A stretch of DNA of 64,000 nucleotides from Arachis hypogaea. Taxonomy: Eukaryota > Streptophyta > Magnoliopsida > Fabales > Fabaceae. The notes beneath the pieces are model-generated. The model made no database searches and was not told the DNA's origin. It was given only the letters and a program-made list of their open reading frames with translations. Both the position numbers and the translations under genes were made by a program. This document shows positions 12,819-25,844 of this stretch, piece by piece. Positions within the stretch are counted from its first letter, which is position 1, and each line of letters begins with the position of its first letter. The stretch covers positions 14,314,810 to 14,378,809 of the forward strand of contig NC_092051.1 of the NCBI RefSeq assembly GCF_003086295.3, in the 5' to 3' direction.

Positions 12819-13529
12819 GTTAGAGTTTGGAATATTATAAAATATATATTAAAATATAAGATATATATTTAAAATAAATTAAATAATTGTTGAAGCAAAA
12901 TATTTTCGACTTAAAAGTAAAAGTAAAACAGGTTCTGGAATACAAAATTAGAATGGGAAAAGAGACAATTCATTCCTCCACGAATCATGATTAAAACATG
13001 TTCAATTAGAACCGGTTTTCAAAAAAAATAATTATTTATAGGATAGTGGGCTGAAAAACTTAGCATCCAAGAAAATAATTGCTTCTTGGGGTAAGGAAGA
13101 ACTACTTGGCCTCCAAGAAAATTCAGAAGATGGGTAAATTAGATATGTTTGATCATAAAAATAAAATTACTTTAAATTAAAGAATTCATCTATAAATAGA
13201 GAATTTGAAAATCAAAAGAGAGACTTCTATTCGACAACTCACTAAGATATCTAAACTCTTAAAAAATCACAAGTCACACTAACGAGAAGTAGAAATAATA
13301 GAATGCAAGTGTATGTAGTTGTTGGAAGCCATTTTTTATTTTTGTGCTCATTACTTTCTTTTTCATTCTTAACTATACTTTATATTCTTTCAGTTTCAGT
13401 TTCTTTATTTATTTTCCAACACTCAAGTATTTCAGTTTTTAGTTTCATTTAAAACTGCTGCTAAATCTTGTTTTTTCCACAAATTCTTTAAATTGTTATT
13501 CTCAGGATTTCTTGTAAAAGTTTTTATTA
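12819..13529. other. AT-rich spacer with part of a dispersed AT repeat
   Basis: There is no gene. About 12835-12890 matches the core of the dispersed AT-rich repeat also seen at 17152, 20362, 48571 and 49245 (ATATATATTAAAATATAA followed by AAATAAATTAAAT). The rest looks unique. Confidence 0.4.
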
Positions 13530-13537
13530 TTAATAAA

Positions 13538-14029
13538 CTATGATGCACGGACACGGAACACGACACGATACGATACAAAACATACGGACACACAAATTTT
13601 AAAATCTTATAAGACATGGGGACATGACATATATATAAAATATAAAGTATTTTTTAGATAAATTACAATGAATTTTTAATATTTTATTGGTATTAAAATA
13701 TAAAATAATTTTTTAATTATTCTTAATGTCTTCTTTTAACTATATAAAGTATTTAAAATATTTTTTGTTTTAATAAATAATAATATATATTATTTCTAAA
13801 CTCATTTCAAGAATATATGTTAAGAATAAGGCTGGACACGTTAACACGTAATGGTATTTATGTATGTCTAAGTGTGTCCAGAGAAAATTTTTTTATTTTT
13901 TTTATTAAAACACGGTTGGACACGACAGACAAACATGTCAGACGAGTGTCGATAAGTATCATGTCCAAAATGTGTCCAACATGCAAATACGAGTATACGA
14001 CAACTCAACAAAGCGTCCTTACTTCATAT
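13538..14029. mobile_element. hAT-type MITE with GGACACG repeats
   Basis: The left end CTATGATGCACGGACACGG is mirrored by GCGTCCTTACTTCATAT at the right. Both halves are filled with GGACACG / CGTGTCC words and related ACGACA motifs. An exact 8-bp duplication TTAATAAA flanks it (13530-13537 and 14030-14037). Short TIRs with an 8-bp TSD fit hAT. The short + strand ORF inside (13817-14080) only reflects the repeats. Confidence 0.7.
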
Positions 14030-14037
14030 TTAATAAA

Positions 14038-15225
14038 AGATTATCATTTTTCACCTTTAAAAGTATTGCAAAATTTCTGAGTTGATCCACACAAAAAAGA
14101 ACGACATATGTTTTCTAAATTGAGATTAATAATGTAAGTTTGGTCCAAAGTCGAAACCAAAATTCAAATAAAATAACACATATTTAATATGTAATAGCTA
14201 ATTTATTGATTAATTTTTTTTATAAATAATATTTTTGTGGAGTATGAAACCAAGTGACGTGAGATCTAATTTACCGTACACTTGTGATGTTTATTACCCG
14301 GAATCAACATCTAATAACACTCTATTTGTAAGTATCATAGAAAAAAACGGTAATGTTAAAAAAATAAAAAAATAATTATAATTTATTAATTATTACAATA
14401 ATTAATAAATATTAAATAAAATAAATTTTGATTATTTTTAATTAATTTTTTATTATTAAATATTTTTAGAAAAAATATAGTTGGAGTGACCGGCCTATTT
14501 CTATCCCTAGTCTTAAAATCTCCATTTTCTAGTTAAGGCATGAGACAAGAACAATAATAAGATGATGCATAATTAGACATATTTATGTAAAAGTTGTGTG
14601 TAGCTATATTTACATTTACGTAAAGTATATATAAATTAGTGTTAATATAATTGGAGTGGAAAGAATAAAAATGAATGATTAGTTGGTTGTAGGACCTGAA
14701 GGGCATAAGTGTAGAGGTAGGTCACGTCGGTACTTACTAGTGATTGAGGAAGGTCCCATATATATATATGTGGAAAGGAAGAAGGATGTAACGGGATACA
14801 TACATAACCTTTCTCAAGATCGCGGTCCTGCACGAGACCTAATGTTTCTGAGGCAGTGTCCCAATCCATCTTTGCTTTTTCGTCTCCCAATAATTGAATC
14901 CTAGCTAGCTTTGTGAATTCTGAGATCATGTTTTAATAAATAAATACCATTCCTTATAATATATTTATGTGTATGGCTCATAGCTGAGTTGCAACTACTT
15001 ATCCATCCCCTGTCATCATACACTCGTCTTGCAAATTTAAATGGATAAAAAATATAAATAATTATATATTTAATATTTTTTTAAGTAAGAATTTATTTTT
15101 GAATTTGTTTGATTTTTATGTAGATTTTTTTTTGTTAGTCTTATATTTTTTTTTAATTTATCAAAAATTAAATTTTAGATTTTTGGATATAAGACTCTGA
15201 TATCATATTATAAAATTATTTTTTT
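14038..15225. other. Spacer with a 290-bp less AT-rich island at 14640-14930
   Basis: There is no supported gene. The island has open frames on both strands (95 codons on -, 73 on +) with no recognisable domain. It could be a non-coding transcript or leftover exon, and nothing in the sequence decides this. Confidence 0.35.
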
Positions 15226-15234
15226 TAAAAAATA

Positions 15235-15519
15235 AGTTTAATTACTTTGTTGGTCATATAATTTCGCAAAATTTTCAATTAGGTTCCTATATTTTTTTCT
15301 TTTTAATTTGGTCTCTGTATCAATTTTTTTTCAATTAAGTCTTTTTTGACAGTAATTAGTTTAATTGTATAAAGACCTAATTAAAAAAATAATGTAAAAA
15401 TCCAAATAAAAAAATAAAGACCCGATTAAAAAATAAATGATATAAAAACTCAATTAAAAAAAATAAAAATTTAATTAAAATTTTCACAAAATTATAAATA
15501 CTAACATAATAATTAAACC
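15235..15519. mobile_element. MULE-type MITE, 285 bp, nearly all inverted repeat
   Basis: The left arm (AGTTTAATTACTTTGTTGGT...) and right arm (ending AACATAATAATTAAACC) are inverted copies over most of their length. Both include TTTCGCAAAATTTTCAATTA-like text on one side and its complement on the other. An exact 9-bp duplication TAAAAAATA lies at 15226-15234 and 15520-15528. The 9-bp TSD favours Mutator. The AT-rich TSD makes chance overlap possible, hence the moderate score. Confidence 0.65.
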
Positions 15520-15528
15520 TAAAAAATA

Positions 15529-17151
15529 TAATATGAATATTTATATCTTTTAACATTTTACTCAATAAAAACTGAGAATAAAACTAAATAGAACATATCG
15601 CATTGGCACATGTACATTACCTTGTATATACATCTAGTGTGTTTTATTTTTATGCTACTAGACGAGGGATTACTTTGATAGAGATATTTTTATGTAAAAT
15701 GGATATTTTAAACTGTTAGATAGTATAACATATTTGACCGAATATAGTTAATTAAACTATCTAATTATTTATAATATCATCTTCACACGAAGATATGCTC
15801 CTAGAAATAATTATCCTAAATGAATCAATAAGATATAATATATATATTTACAATTTTTTCAAAAATATGGTTAACAATGTTACAACTACAATTTTTTCAT
15901 AATTTACTTTTGCATGAGAGATCAGATTATTTATCTAAATTATTATATATAGAGAGATTTTTTCAACTAGTGTGAGTATTTGACTTAGTATAATAATACT
16001 TTTCTTTGGTATATAAAACTATATTAATGATTATCTCTAAATTCGTTTTTTTTTTTACAGTAATTTTAAAAGTATTTCATTGAGCATAATTTATAACTTA
16101 TATAATAGTACATATTTTTTGTTGATGACATCGTTATTACAGAAAAATTAAGAAAAATTTAAATTAGAAATTAAATTTGTGAAGAAAAAAATTTAAAGGT
16201 ATATTATTTACATATAAACTGTAATAAGATAAAATATATAAATAAAAATATAATTGTTACTGTCCACCTTTCATACAAGTCAGGTCGTATGTAAATAATT
16301 CATTTAAGAGACGCACACGATTTTCAGTCACCAAATACTATAAACATTGAGATAAAATCCTAAAATATCTTTTCAAACTATAATTCTTGTATCTTCTAAA
16401 CCTCAAATTAATTTGATGATCAGAGTCTTTGTAAATACAACATGTCTATCGGACTCTAAGACGATCGACAAGTAATTTTAATGGAGTGATTTTGACTAAT
16501 AAGTTTTTACAAGTTGTTTTTGGTCAAATGAGGTGAGGAGGCAGGGGAATAATAGAAATGACACAGCAGTTTGAACTTAAAATGGGAATAGAGTAATGCG
16601 ATTGTCTCTCCTTAATTAATTGAGCAGACTTTTGGGTGAATTGACAGCCGTTAGTTAACAATTATTGTTTTCTGAAATAAGGAGATATGTGTTTCAAAGT
16701 GCAGTGGTGACTGGTGAATGAGTTACTTCCCTTTTTGGCAATATGTTATGGTGCTACATAGCCAGAAATTGAAGGATGGTCCTTCAACTCTGCTTGGAAC
16801 CCAATGATTTCAGGGGAAACATACATGCTTGCCACAACAACACATGGGGAACCCCTTATATATACATACATACATACCCACCCTCTTCTACCTTTATTTA
16901 TTAGCTACCTTCCTTGCACCTCCCCGCATTTATTTTAACTCGTGCTCTTCAATTTCTTCATTCCTAGTCCAGTTATTATAAACATCGCTTTCGTTTCATA
17001 TATATTCTACATGCCATCTTCAATTTTTTTTTTTTTTTTGAAAAAAAAAGGTTCTAGATGGATTGTGCAGATAATTCAATCCGTTAGGTGTTACATTCTT
17101 TAATGAATGTTTGGTAAACAATCTAGAAATGATATGTATAATAATTATGTT
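15529..17151. other. AT-rich spacer; promoter-like unique stretch near 16680-17000
   Basis: There is no supported coding gene. About 16680-17000 is less AT-rich, with a TATATATA stretch (16856-16864) followed by pyrimidine-rich sequence (CCACCCTCTTCTACC), which resembles a plant promoter and leader. No reading frame follows it, so it may be the relic of a truncated gene. Confidence 0.3.
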
Positions 17152-17273
17152 AGGTATATATTAAAATTAGTTATCAGGATAAAATATATGTTAAAATATA
17201 AAATATATATCGAAAATGAGTTAAATAGTACATATATTTATATATAAATATATGATAGTTGATTTTGGTATAC
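17152..17273. repeat. Dispersed AT-rich palindromic repeat, copy 1
   Basis: It starts near GGTATATATTAAAATTAGTT and ends near GTTGATTTTGGTATAC, which are complementary ends. The middle consists of AAATATATATTAAAATATAA-like text. The same layout recurs at 20362-20492, 48571-48685 and 49245-49375 and in part at 12835. It is probably an old MITE family; no clear TSD was found. Confidence 0.55.
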
Positions 17274-17851
17274 AATTATACTTTTGTATGTATAATTTGT
17301 TTTCTAATTAGAGAGATCAATATAAATGAGAAATTAAGTATAATATTTACATATCTGCTACACATTTAGGTTTTATTGTCATCAAAGTCTAACCACGTAG
17401 GCTTAACATCAACAAAAATCACTCTCACTAAAAGAGCGTGTAACACACGCCCAAAATTCCAAACAAACATTATCTCTTACTTCGTGCTCTAATATAAAAA
17501 ATCGTTCACATCTTCTACTCAAAACTGCAATAAAAGAATTTAAAATATCTCTCAAAATTTCTCAAAAATCTTTTAAATTTTCTGCAAAAACTACAGAAAA
17601 ATTCGGTTCTACGTTTGAGATCATCAACAAAAAACACAAAAAAAAAAACAACAAAAATTTTTTAAAGTACTGATAAAATTACTTGTTCATTATGTTCAAT
17701 TTTCTCTTTCACATTTCTATCAGTTCGGTTTAGGATTTAGTAGATCAAGTTCGTTCATTTAGTAGATCGAGTTTCTCTAATTCAATTTTTTCTTATTTTT
17801 CTTTGAAACTAGGGCATCGAATGAAACTGTAGTAGTTGTGCTGCATTTTAC

Positions 17852-18245
17852 TATAACTTCGGTTCATTTCTTAGTTTATTTGATATTCATTTGAATCCAG
17901 AAATGAATTCAATGTATTTTGTTGACGATTGAGTCTTTTTGACTAATTGTTCAAATCTGAACTAATTTTAGTTCATTTGTGAATTAACTGAAATTCACTT
18001 GATGATGCTATTAAGTATTGACCAAATTTTTTATTCTTTGATTTTCTTTGGTGTCATCATTAAATAATTTCAGTTCATTTCTTAGTTTATTTGAGGTTCA
18101 TTTGGATCAAAAAATGAATTCGATATTTTTTTATGGTTGAGTCTTTTTTATTGCTTGTTCAAATATAAACTAATTTCGGTTTATTTGTAAATTAATTAAG
18201 GTTCACTTGATACTGCTGTTAAGTATTGGCCAAATTTTTTATTCC
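17852..18245. repeat. Diverged tandem duplication, unit about 215 bp
   Basis: Two consecutive copies begin with TTCGGTTCATTTCTTAGTTT at 17859 and TTCAGTTCATTTCTTAGTTT near 18069. Each copy then contains TTGAGTCTTTTT, a TTCAAAT block and AAGTATTG(A/G)CCAAATTTTTT. They differ at many positions, so the duplication is old. It lies in the region that also holds a FAR1-like fragment. Confidence 0.75.
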
Positions 18246-19126
18246 TTATAGTCAAAATGACAAAGAAGACCATCTCAAAAAAAAAAAATCACTTTACGAT
18301 GTAAGCATATATATACACACTAAATCAACTCTATTTTTGAATTATAAATATATCATATAACATAATGTTTCAAATCCTTGCAGAAAACTTACGATTTGAG
18401 ATGCTCAACGAGAACGATAGCTAACGTATTTGTCAATATGAGTGATCAAAAGTTATTGTAGGAACAAGTTGATATTTTCAGGTATGAATATGGTCCGACC
18501 ATTCTCTTGAACAAGATAAACAAATTGAGAGACAAAATCATTGGGGGATCTAAAAGCATAAGAATCTCAAAGCCATCTTTTATCCTTTCAAGTTCTTTCT
18601 GCAGATTATCATTTGGGGATATAGAAAGGAAATAGGTTCAATCTTCTAAATTGTAATAAATTTCTATTAACATTTTTGAACACTATTTTGTAAAGAATTG
18701 TAAAGAGGCAAACACTTCTTTGACTCTTTGTAAATATTAATATATATTTAAAAATATTTTCTTAAATTCCTTTTGATTTATTTATTGGAACTGCCTGAAC
18801 TGTATTGAGATCACATTAATTTGAATGAATAATCTAGGTTCACACTGAATATATTAAATGTATTTATCAAACTTCAACAGCGATAAAAATACAAATGAAC
18901 CGAGATTTAGATAGAAATGAACCGAAATTTATTCTAATAAATACTTAAACTGTTTACCACAACACAATTGCAGAAACTAATTTAAAAAACTAAAACGTAA
19001 CTACTCAATAAAACATAACACAAATCAGAAATTAGCCTAATTTTCATCAAAAGAGAAAACATTATATGAGTAAAACTTAAATGAACCGAAATTTAGACAC
19101 AAATAAGTTGGAGATATCTTGGATTT

Positions 19127-19330
19127 CTATTTTTCCTCTCTACTACATGTAATTAATTGATTCTTAATTTCATCTCCCTTCTGAGTGGTGTTCCTTATTT
19201 TCATAGAAAAATCAGCAAGTTTGAAATAATTTTTGTAGAATTTTCCAACTTCTTCAAGTGTCTTAAAAGTCATCCCAACTTTTAGGACAAATTGTTCATC
19301 GACAACACACCTGGACTGCAAATGAACCAA
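19127..19330 (-). pseudogene. FAR1-like DNA-binding domain fragment (MULE-derived)
   Basis: The - strand encodes a stretch with QFVLKVGMTFKTLEEVGKFY, then KLADFSMKIRN and KGDEIKNQLITCSREE. This is the start of the FAR1/FHY3-type WRKY-GCM1 zinc-finger domain found in FAR1-related proteins and the MULEs they descend from. The usual downstream Cys/His residues and the transposase core are absent, and the frame has no proper start. Only this exon-sized piece survives, flanked by repeat sequence with recurring GAACCGAAAT words. Confidence 0.7.
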
Positions 19331-19785
19331 AATATGATTATAACACCATTGTATAATAACAAATGAACCAAAAATTGTGCATTCTATAAATTCAGAAACT
19401 CCTGCATTCTATCCAAATTCAAATTCATAAACATCACATATTTTAGCAAAGAAGAATAAAATTATTTATTATCACTTTATTTAATTGCATTAGATTTCAT
19501 TCTATTCCATTCAATTTGTCTTGAAAGTCATCCTAACTTTTAGGACAAGTTGTTCATCGACAACACACTTAGACTGCGAATAAACCGAAATATGATTAGA
19601 ACAACACCATTGTATAATAACAAATAAATCAAAAATTGTGCATTCTATAAATTCAGAAACTCCTGCATTCTATCCAAATTCAAATTCATAAATAACATTA
19701 ATTTTAGCAAAGAAGAATGAAATTATTCATTATCACTTTATTCAATTGCATTATATTTTATTCCATTCTATTCAATTCAAAATTG
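19258..19785. repeat. Tandem duplication, unit about 261 bp, including part of the FAR1 fragment
   Basis: The segment at 19260-19510 (AAAGTCATCCCAACTTTTAGG ... GAAACTCCTGCATTCTATCC ... TTCTATTCCATTCAAT) is repeated at 19525-19785 with modest divergence. The second copy contains the complement of the FAR1 motif FVLKVGMTF but lacks the rest of that domain. The duplication therefore happened after the coding piece arrived. Confidence 0.85.
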
Positions 19786-20361
19786 ATAAAGAATGAAATT
19801 AGATAAAATTAAGAACGATCCAAACCTCCTCCACTTAATTCGATTTAGAAGAATAATCCAAATCGTCTACTGATTTGAACTTGAATCATTCATTATTTTG
19901 GAACATGCAAAATTTAAACAATTTTAATTACACTGTTCGATTTAAAAAAAAACAAATATAGATTGAAAATTTAAAGAGAAAGAGAATAAAATCTGAGGAG
20001 AACACAAGAAAACCGAAGAAAAAAAATAAAAATTTGAAGAGAAAGAGATAATAATCAGACAAAAACACAAAGAAATCAGAGAAGGATGAAATGTTTACGT
20101 TGAAGAGGAACAAACAATGAAAAATTTACGTTAAAAGTATGTTATAAATGGCGTATGACTCTAAATCATTTGGTTGAACTTGATTAATAAAATCACTTAA
20201 ATATATAACATTTTTATAATATTTTATTTTCATTTTAAGATTTTAATTAAAAAAAGTAGTTTTATATCATAATATTTAATTTTTATGATTAAACATTTAA
20301 TAAAATTCGATCATTATTGTTGACTTTAAAATTAACATAAAATAATTAACAATTATATTAT

Positions 20362-20492
20362 ATAAATACGTTAAAATTAGTTATTAATATAAAATATATA
20401 TTAAAATATAAAATATATATTAAAAATAAATTAAATAATATATATTTATATATAAATATATAATAATTAATTATAGTGAATAATTTTAGTGC
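20362..20492. repeat. Dispersed AT-rich palindromic repeat, copy 2
   Basis: It has the same layout as the copy at 17152: it starts ACGTTAAAATTAGTTATTAA, has an AT core with TATATTAAAATATAAAATAT, and ends TGAATAATTTTAGTGC. Confidence 0.5.
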
Positions 20493-22007
20493 AAAACTGT
20501 TTAATAACTAATTAACAGATGCATGTAAAATGGGAGGTTAATTTGGGTTGAGAGGGAGAGGGGGACAAAGGAGGGTGAGTAAATAGTAATAAGGAATTGA
20601 ATTGATGGAAGCCTATCATAAGCAGATACACTCGTGTGATGTGATTTAATAATTTAATTATTTAATCAATTTAAGCAATGCATATAGACATTTACAATAC
20701 ATTATTGACGCAGCAGCCATATATGTATGTATATAATATGACGTCTCATCCGAATCTCAATTAAATCCTTGGACAGACATGTTTGTAGGACCATACCCAA
20801 TTATAATCATCTTCCACCGCTGGCAATGCTGCTCTGCAATTCACAGCTGTTAACTAAATTACGCCATTTATATATCTATTTCCCACTTGATCTTAATTAG
20901 CACATACTTCCTATATCTAATTATAACACCGCCGCACGCTTTATTTATTTATTTTTTCCTATCAATTGTCTATTATCAAAAATTATATAGAGTAACTTTA
21001 TTTATATATATATAACTTATATGGACCGTGTTTTAATGGGAGTCCTAACATATATGAGATATTTAATTAATTAAAAACTTATGAAGCACGTTTAATTGAC
21101 GATATTTACCGTATTCTTATTAACATCTTGAAAACGATATTTATTAATATTTATTTGATATGTATATTTTTTATGTTTATTTATAAAAAATAATTTTTTT
21201 AAATATATTTAAATATTATTATATATTAATATATCTAATTTTATTTATAATATATATGGTTGAAATGAATTTAAAAATATTATATATTATTATTTATTAA
21301 AAATAAAATTTATTTTAAATATTTTATATAATTAAAAAATATTAAAAATAATTAAAAATTAATTTATATTTTAATATTAAAATATTATTATAATTTATTA
21401 AAAATATTTTATATTTTATATATATATATCATTGTATCTTATAAAAATTTAAAATTTGTGTATTATATATCTCATATTATATTATATTATATTTTTATAT
21501 CAATATCTATGTATTATAATTAAAAACTTAATTTATAAAATCTTAACCGCGATGGTGATACAAATCAATGAAAAATTAACCATCTTAAAATTTAAAAATA
21601 AATAATATCTTTTGGTGTCCAGACAAATTTAATTCCGACAAAATAATATATAAAAAGAAAAAATACTGTGATTCTCTAAAACAAATCGTAAAAGTTTAAC
21701 AAATCTAATTTCATATTTGGTGAAAATTTTCAAATTTTAACCGAAGTAGTTAACCTTTAATTTAATTATTAATTAATTAAAAAATTTAATTTTAATACAT
21801 TAAAAAATTATTTGATCACATTTTTTTAATGATTAAGATAAACAACAAGAATTTTATTTGCGAATACTCAATTGGATCCAATTTATTTGGATAAAGTTGA
21901 TAATTTAATTTTCAACAGATCAGATTAAAAATAGAATAGAAATAATTGCGAGTAGAATCAGATGTAGGTTTAGATTTAATCCTACCCAACCTATCTACAC
22001 TTCTATT
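20493..22007. other. AT-rich spacer, no gene seen
   Basis: A less AT-rich part at 20520-20960 (including ATATGACGTCTCATCCG) has no usable frame. The remainder to 22007 is strongly AT-rich with no element I can bound. Confidence 0.4.
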
Positions 22008-22016
22008 ATATTATAA

Positions 22017-22186
22017 GGAAAAGTCTAGGAGGTCAGCAACTTTTTCAAATTCTGGTCAGCATGTAACTAGTAAGAAAAAGTGAGCTATTGGATAAAATTT
22101 TACACCAATTTTACACTATTAAAATCATCATTAATAGCTATTTGATGGCTACAAATACCAAAAGTTGTTGGCCCCTAATACTCTTC
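22017..22186. mobile_element. Small MITE, 170 bp, probably MULE-type
   Basis: The left end GGAAAAGTCTAGGAGGTCAG pairs with the right end GGCCCCTAATACTCTTC. Inner words also match (CAGCAACTTTTT against AAAAGTTGTTGG). A 9-bp duplication ATATTATAA is present at 22008-22016 and 22187-22195. Confidence 0.65.
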
Positions 22187-22274
22187 ATATTATAATATGT
22201 AGTTATAAATTATTATACATGTATAATAAAATTGATGGAGTAGATCGAATTCATATTCTCTCCATTTTGTAATT

Positions 22275-22794
22275 TGAGAGTAAAATATTATTTTAGTATT
22301 TAGCGTTTGAGTTAAATCTTAATTTGATTTTTAACATTTCAAACGTTCTATTTTAGTTTTAAAGTTATTCCACCTTTAAATTTGATATGAATAATTAATG
22401 TAATGAGTGACGTGAATATTAACAATATTTTTAGTTAAATCATTTTTTTTTACGTATTAGAGAAACATAATCAAAATCTTTTTGTCACACTTTCTTTTTT
22501 CGATATCCTTTTTGTATAAAACCTCAAACACTAGTAATCAATCATCAATGCTAGCTCCAAAATTCAAGAAAAATTATTTATATTGGTGATTGTTGGAGGG
22601 TCAATTTCTCTTATATACTGAAATCGAACGTTGTTGTCTTTTTAATATGTTAATTGTTTGTGTCAAATTTAATAGTGGAATAACATTAAACCCGTTTGAA
22701 ATTTTTCAGGACTAAAATAAGACGTTTGAAATGTTAGATATCAAATTAAGATTTAACTCAAATATTGAAGATTAAAATCAATTTTAATTACCTA
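22275..22794. mobile_element. MITE-like inverted repeat, about 520 bp
   Basis: The arms of roughly 130 bases are inverted copies: TTGAGTTAAATCTTAATTTG on the left and its complement near 22735-22765 on the right. AACATTTCAAACGT and TTATTCCAC words are also matched. A possible short duplication TAATTT flanks it, but the ends are not sharp, so the superfamily is left open. Confidence 0.6.
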
Positions 22795-22800
22795 TAATTT

Positions 22801-24463
22801 TATTTTATTATGATTTTATTATTTTTATTTTAATATGAATTTAATTTTATATTTTTATTTTATTACTATGTTTATAAAATATAAAATGATTAAATATTAT
22901 ATTTGATTAAAAAAAATTAATTTATTATGAGTAGGATGGGATATAAAATTTTAGAGTATGAATAGAATTAGAATTAAAAGATTCTCAATGTGTGGGGTTA
23001 AGTTTTAAAGAAAATATAAATTTACAGATAAAAAAATTAGGTCTAAACCTTTTTTTTTAACCCATTCATTGCTGTTAATATAAAAAATTACTTTTTACTA
23101 ATATAGTATTGGTGCAATGGAATGAATACGTAAAATTATTTTATTCGAAGATGCATAAAAATTAAATTATTAATTACATACTCATCTTAATTCATTTGCT
23201 TACTACGCATTACATTATTTTGGGTTACTGGTTTTTACCATTGCAATGCAAGTAGGCAATTTCTTTCGGATAAATAATAATCTCTATGAATAGTGATTCT
23301 CTTCTAGGAAACTAGTATTATTATATTATATGCACGGCAGTTATATATGATTGAGCTATTAAATTAAGGAGTAGTAGTGTTGTTATTATCACTCCAATTT
23401 CGTTATGTTACCAATAGTATTTTTGTCAACTTCTGCCAATTCTTATTTATGATTGTATTTAATAGAAGTATCTTTATAGATGTATTTAATAAAAATATTT
23501 TTTTTATAACTGTGTCTAATAGAATTATCTTTATATATATATTTTTTAGATATATCTTTTTATACATATATTTAAAATATAATAATTAATTATTATTAGT
23601 AATAAGTTGACAGATAGTATACTGGATACCCTATACTTTTTCTTATCACTAAAATGTCAAACGTAACATCGCTAAGGTCAAGGTTACACCATAATTGTGT
23701 CGCACTCGCACACAGACAACTTATAATTAAAATATAAAGCAATATTATATTTAACATTTTTATGCATATATTTTTCACTTTTAATATTAAAAATAATTAA
23801 ATTGATAAAAATAAAGAAGTGTGTAAATATTATTTCCGTAAAATATACGTTAGAAAGGAAAAGGACTACTATTCTTTCAAATTCTTTTGTTTTATCACCT
23901 CTTTTTTTTCTTTAAAACATTCTTTTCTTTATTTTGAGGGAGGGAGGAAGAATCTAGAATCCTTTGGCTGGCACGATCCGCTAGAATATTTGCTTCTCTA
24001 TATATAACTAAATAATAATACATTTTTGTTAGGTGAACAATAAAAAATATAAACATTATATCTAATTAATTTAAAATTAATTTTCTTTTATTAACCTATT
24101 ATTTAAATTGTTCAATTATATTCCTCCGTTTTAATTGAAACTTATTATCTTTTCTTAAAATATTATCTTTTGAACTTGAATTAAGTAACGCCGCACAGAC
24201 ACACCCGGTATTATTACTCCGACAGTTGAATGTGGAATAATATATTTATTAACGCCAGACGACTATATATAATATTAAATTTTGTGAGTTATATGACAAG
24301 ATCATGTATTGATATGATGAAATTAAATTATATTATATATCATTTTGTTTGATCTGATTAATAATAGCTATCATCATAATATTTCTTTAAAAATTTGACT
24401 ATATACCATGCATGTTGACTGCATATATATCATTGCTCTTATTAAGTAGAAAAATTTGTGGAC

Positions 24464-24470
<7 letters not shown>
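22801..24470. other. AT-rich spacer, no gene seen
   Basis: The short frames here (for example 23377-23589 and 23596-23778) are hydrophobic only because of base composition, and none carries a known domain. A G+C-richer patch at 23595-23715 and another at 24190-24230 look like unique or relic sequence. Confidence 0.4.

Positions 24471-24502
<32 letters not shown>
24471..24502. repeat. (TA)16 microsatellite
   Basis: Thirty-two bases of TA dinucleotide repeat, read directly. Confidence 0.95.
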
Positions 24503-24504
<2 letters not shown>

Positions 24505-25352
24505 CTTAATGCTTAGCTGGTAAGGCTTGCTTTGGTTTCTTCTTTTGGTTCATATGAGGAAAATTATACAATACAGGCAACTAATTTTCGAATAATGTCT
24601 TATTGTAAAGATCATCGTAATAGTTAGATTATTTAATCATGCAGTAAGAGAGTTATACTGAAAGTTTTGCTATTATTAAGAGATAATCTCTATTGAGAAT
24701 AAATTTTATATTTTTGTTAGTAACAAATTTACAACAAGGAACACATGAAAAAGGAATACTTTATTTTAAAAAAATTGACAAAAAAAATGAAGCAAAAGTG
24801 ATTGTATGTTGAGTGAATAAAGTAATTAATTTCTTTAATTGTTCGTAAAAATTAACGTGTATGTTCTTAAAATTGAATGAGTTTAAGAAGAAAAAAAAAT
24901 TATCTTAACTTATACTTAATTATAAATATTATAGAGACTTTATTATACTTATAATGTACTTTGTAACGTCTATGAATAATGATCTGATTATCTAAAGTGT
25001 GAGGATTTAATAAAATAGATTATAATAATACCATCATTAAGTGAAACCAATTCATTATAAATTTTAGTTCAAGAGATAAAAATATCTCACATGTGAAATT
25101 TAATATATGTAATGGCACTATTAGAAAGTAAAGTGATTGCTGAGATATCTATATATGAATGAATTAAGGTGTATATACATACAAGTCAAACATGACTGCG
25201 AGTCAGAGGTGACAGATATTAAACCTAGCAATTGGGGACCAGATAATGATAATGCATGAAAAAGCTAAGCATTTGATTGATAAGTCAATTTTGATCTCTT
25301 GCATATTATTGCAAGCTAAGGGATAGTGCTTCTGCATCTTAATTAATTACTA

Positions 25353-25506
25353 TGGTGAGTTTTATGGTGTCTTTTTTTATGGTGTTTAAATTGTCTAACT
25401 TGTTTTTAAAAGTAAAAAATAAAATATTTAAAATTTATTAAATATTATCTATTTGCCTTTTTTAATAAGTTAGACACAATTTCAAAGGCACCATAGTATT
25501 TACTTT
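25353..25506. mobile_element. Small MITE-like inverted repeat, about 154 bp
   Basis: The left TATGGTGTC...AATTGTCTAACTTG is mirrored on the right by AAGTTAGACACAATTTCAAAG followed by GGCACCATAGT. The arms of about 50 bases enclose an AT-rich centre. No clear target duplication was found. Confidence 0.5.
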
Positions 25507-25844
25507 GCATATTATCTAATAAAATATCTTTAAAATTGAATTTTTATATATATGAGTTGTGTCATGGTGAATTTTTTTTTAATAAAAAGAGTAAAATTAT
25601 TCTTCTTTTAATAAAAAATAAAAAAGTATATAAATATAAAATTTTAATTTCTAAAAAAGTAAAATCATTTCTAAAAAGTAAAATCATTTCTACTTGTTAG
25701 AAATGATTCGGATGATGTAACTAAACATTATAAAATTAAATTAATATCACAAATTTTTAGAGAGTCATAAAATATTTTGAAATGTTTATTACTTTCAAAA
25801 TTTCCATGATTCTAGTTTTTTTTAAGGTGTAATTATTTTATTAA

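Noticed and set aside
14642..14929. 95-codon frame on the - strand
   Set aside because: It has no recognisable motif, no splice context and an overlapping open frame on the other strand. I cannot support it as a gene.
16780..16810. Local palindrome TTGAAGGATGGTCCTTCAA as a possible microRNA hairpin
   Set aside because: The stem is only 8 bp with a 3-base loop, and no known plant microRNA sequence is recognisable.
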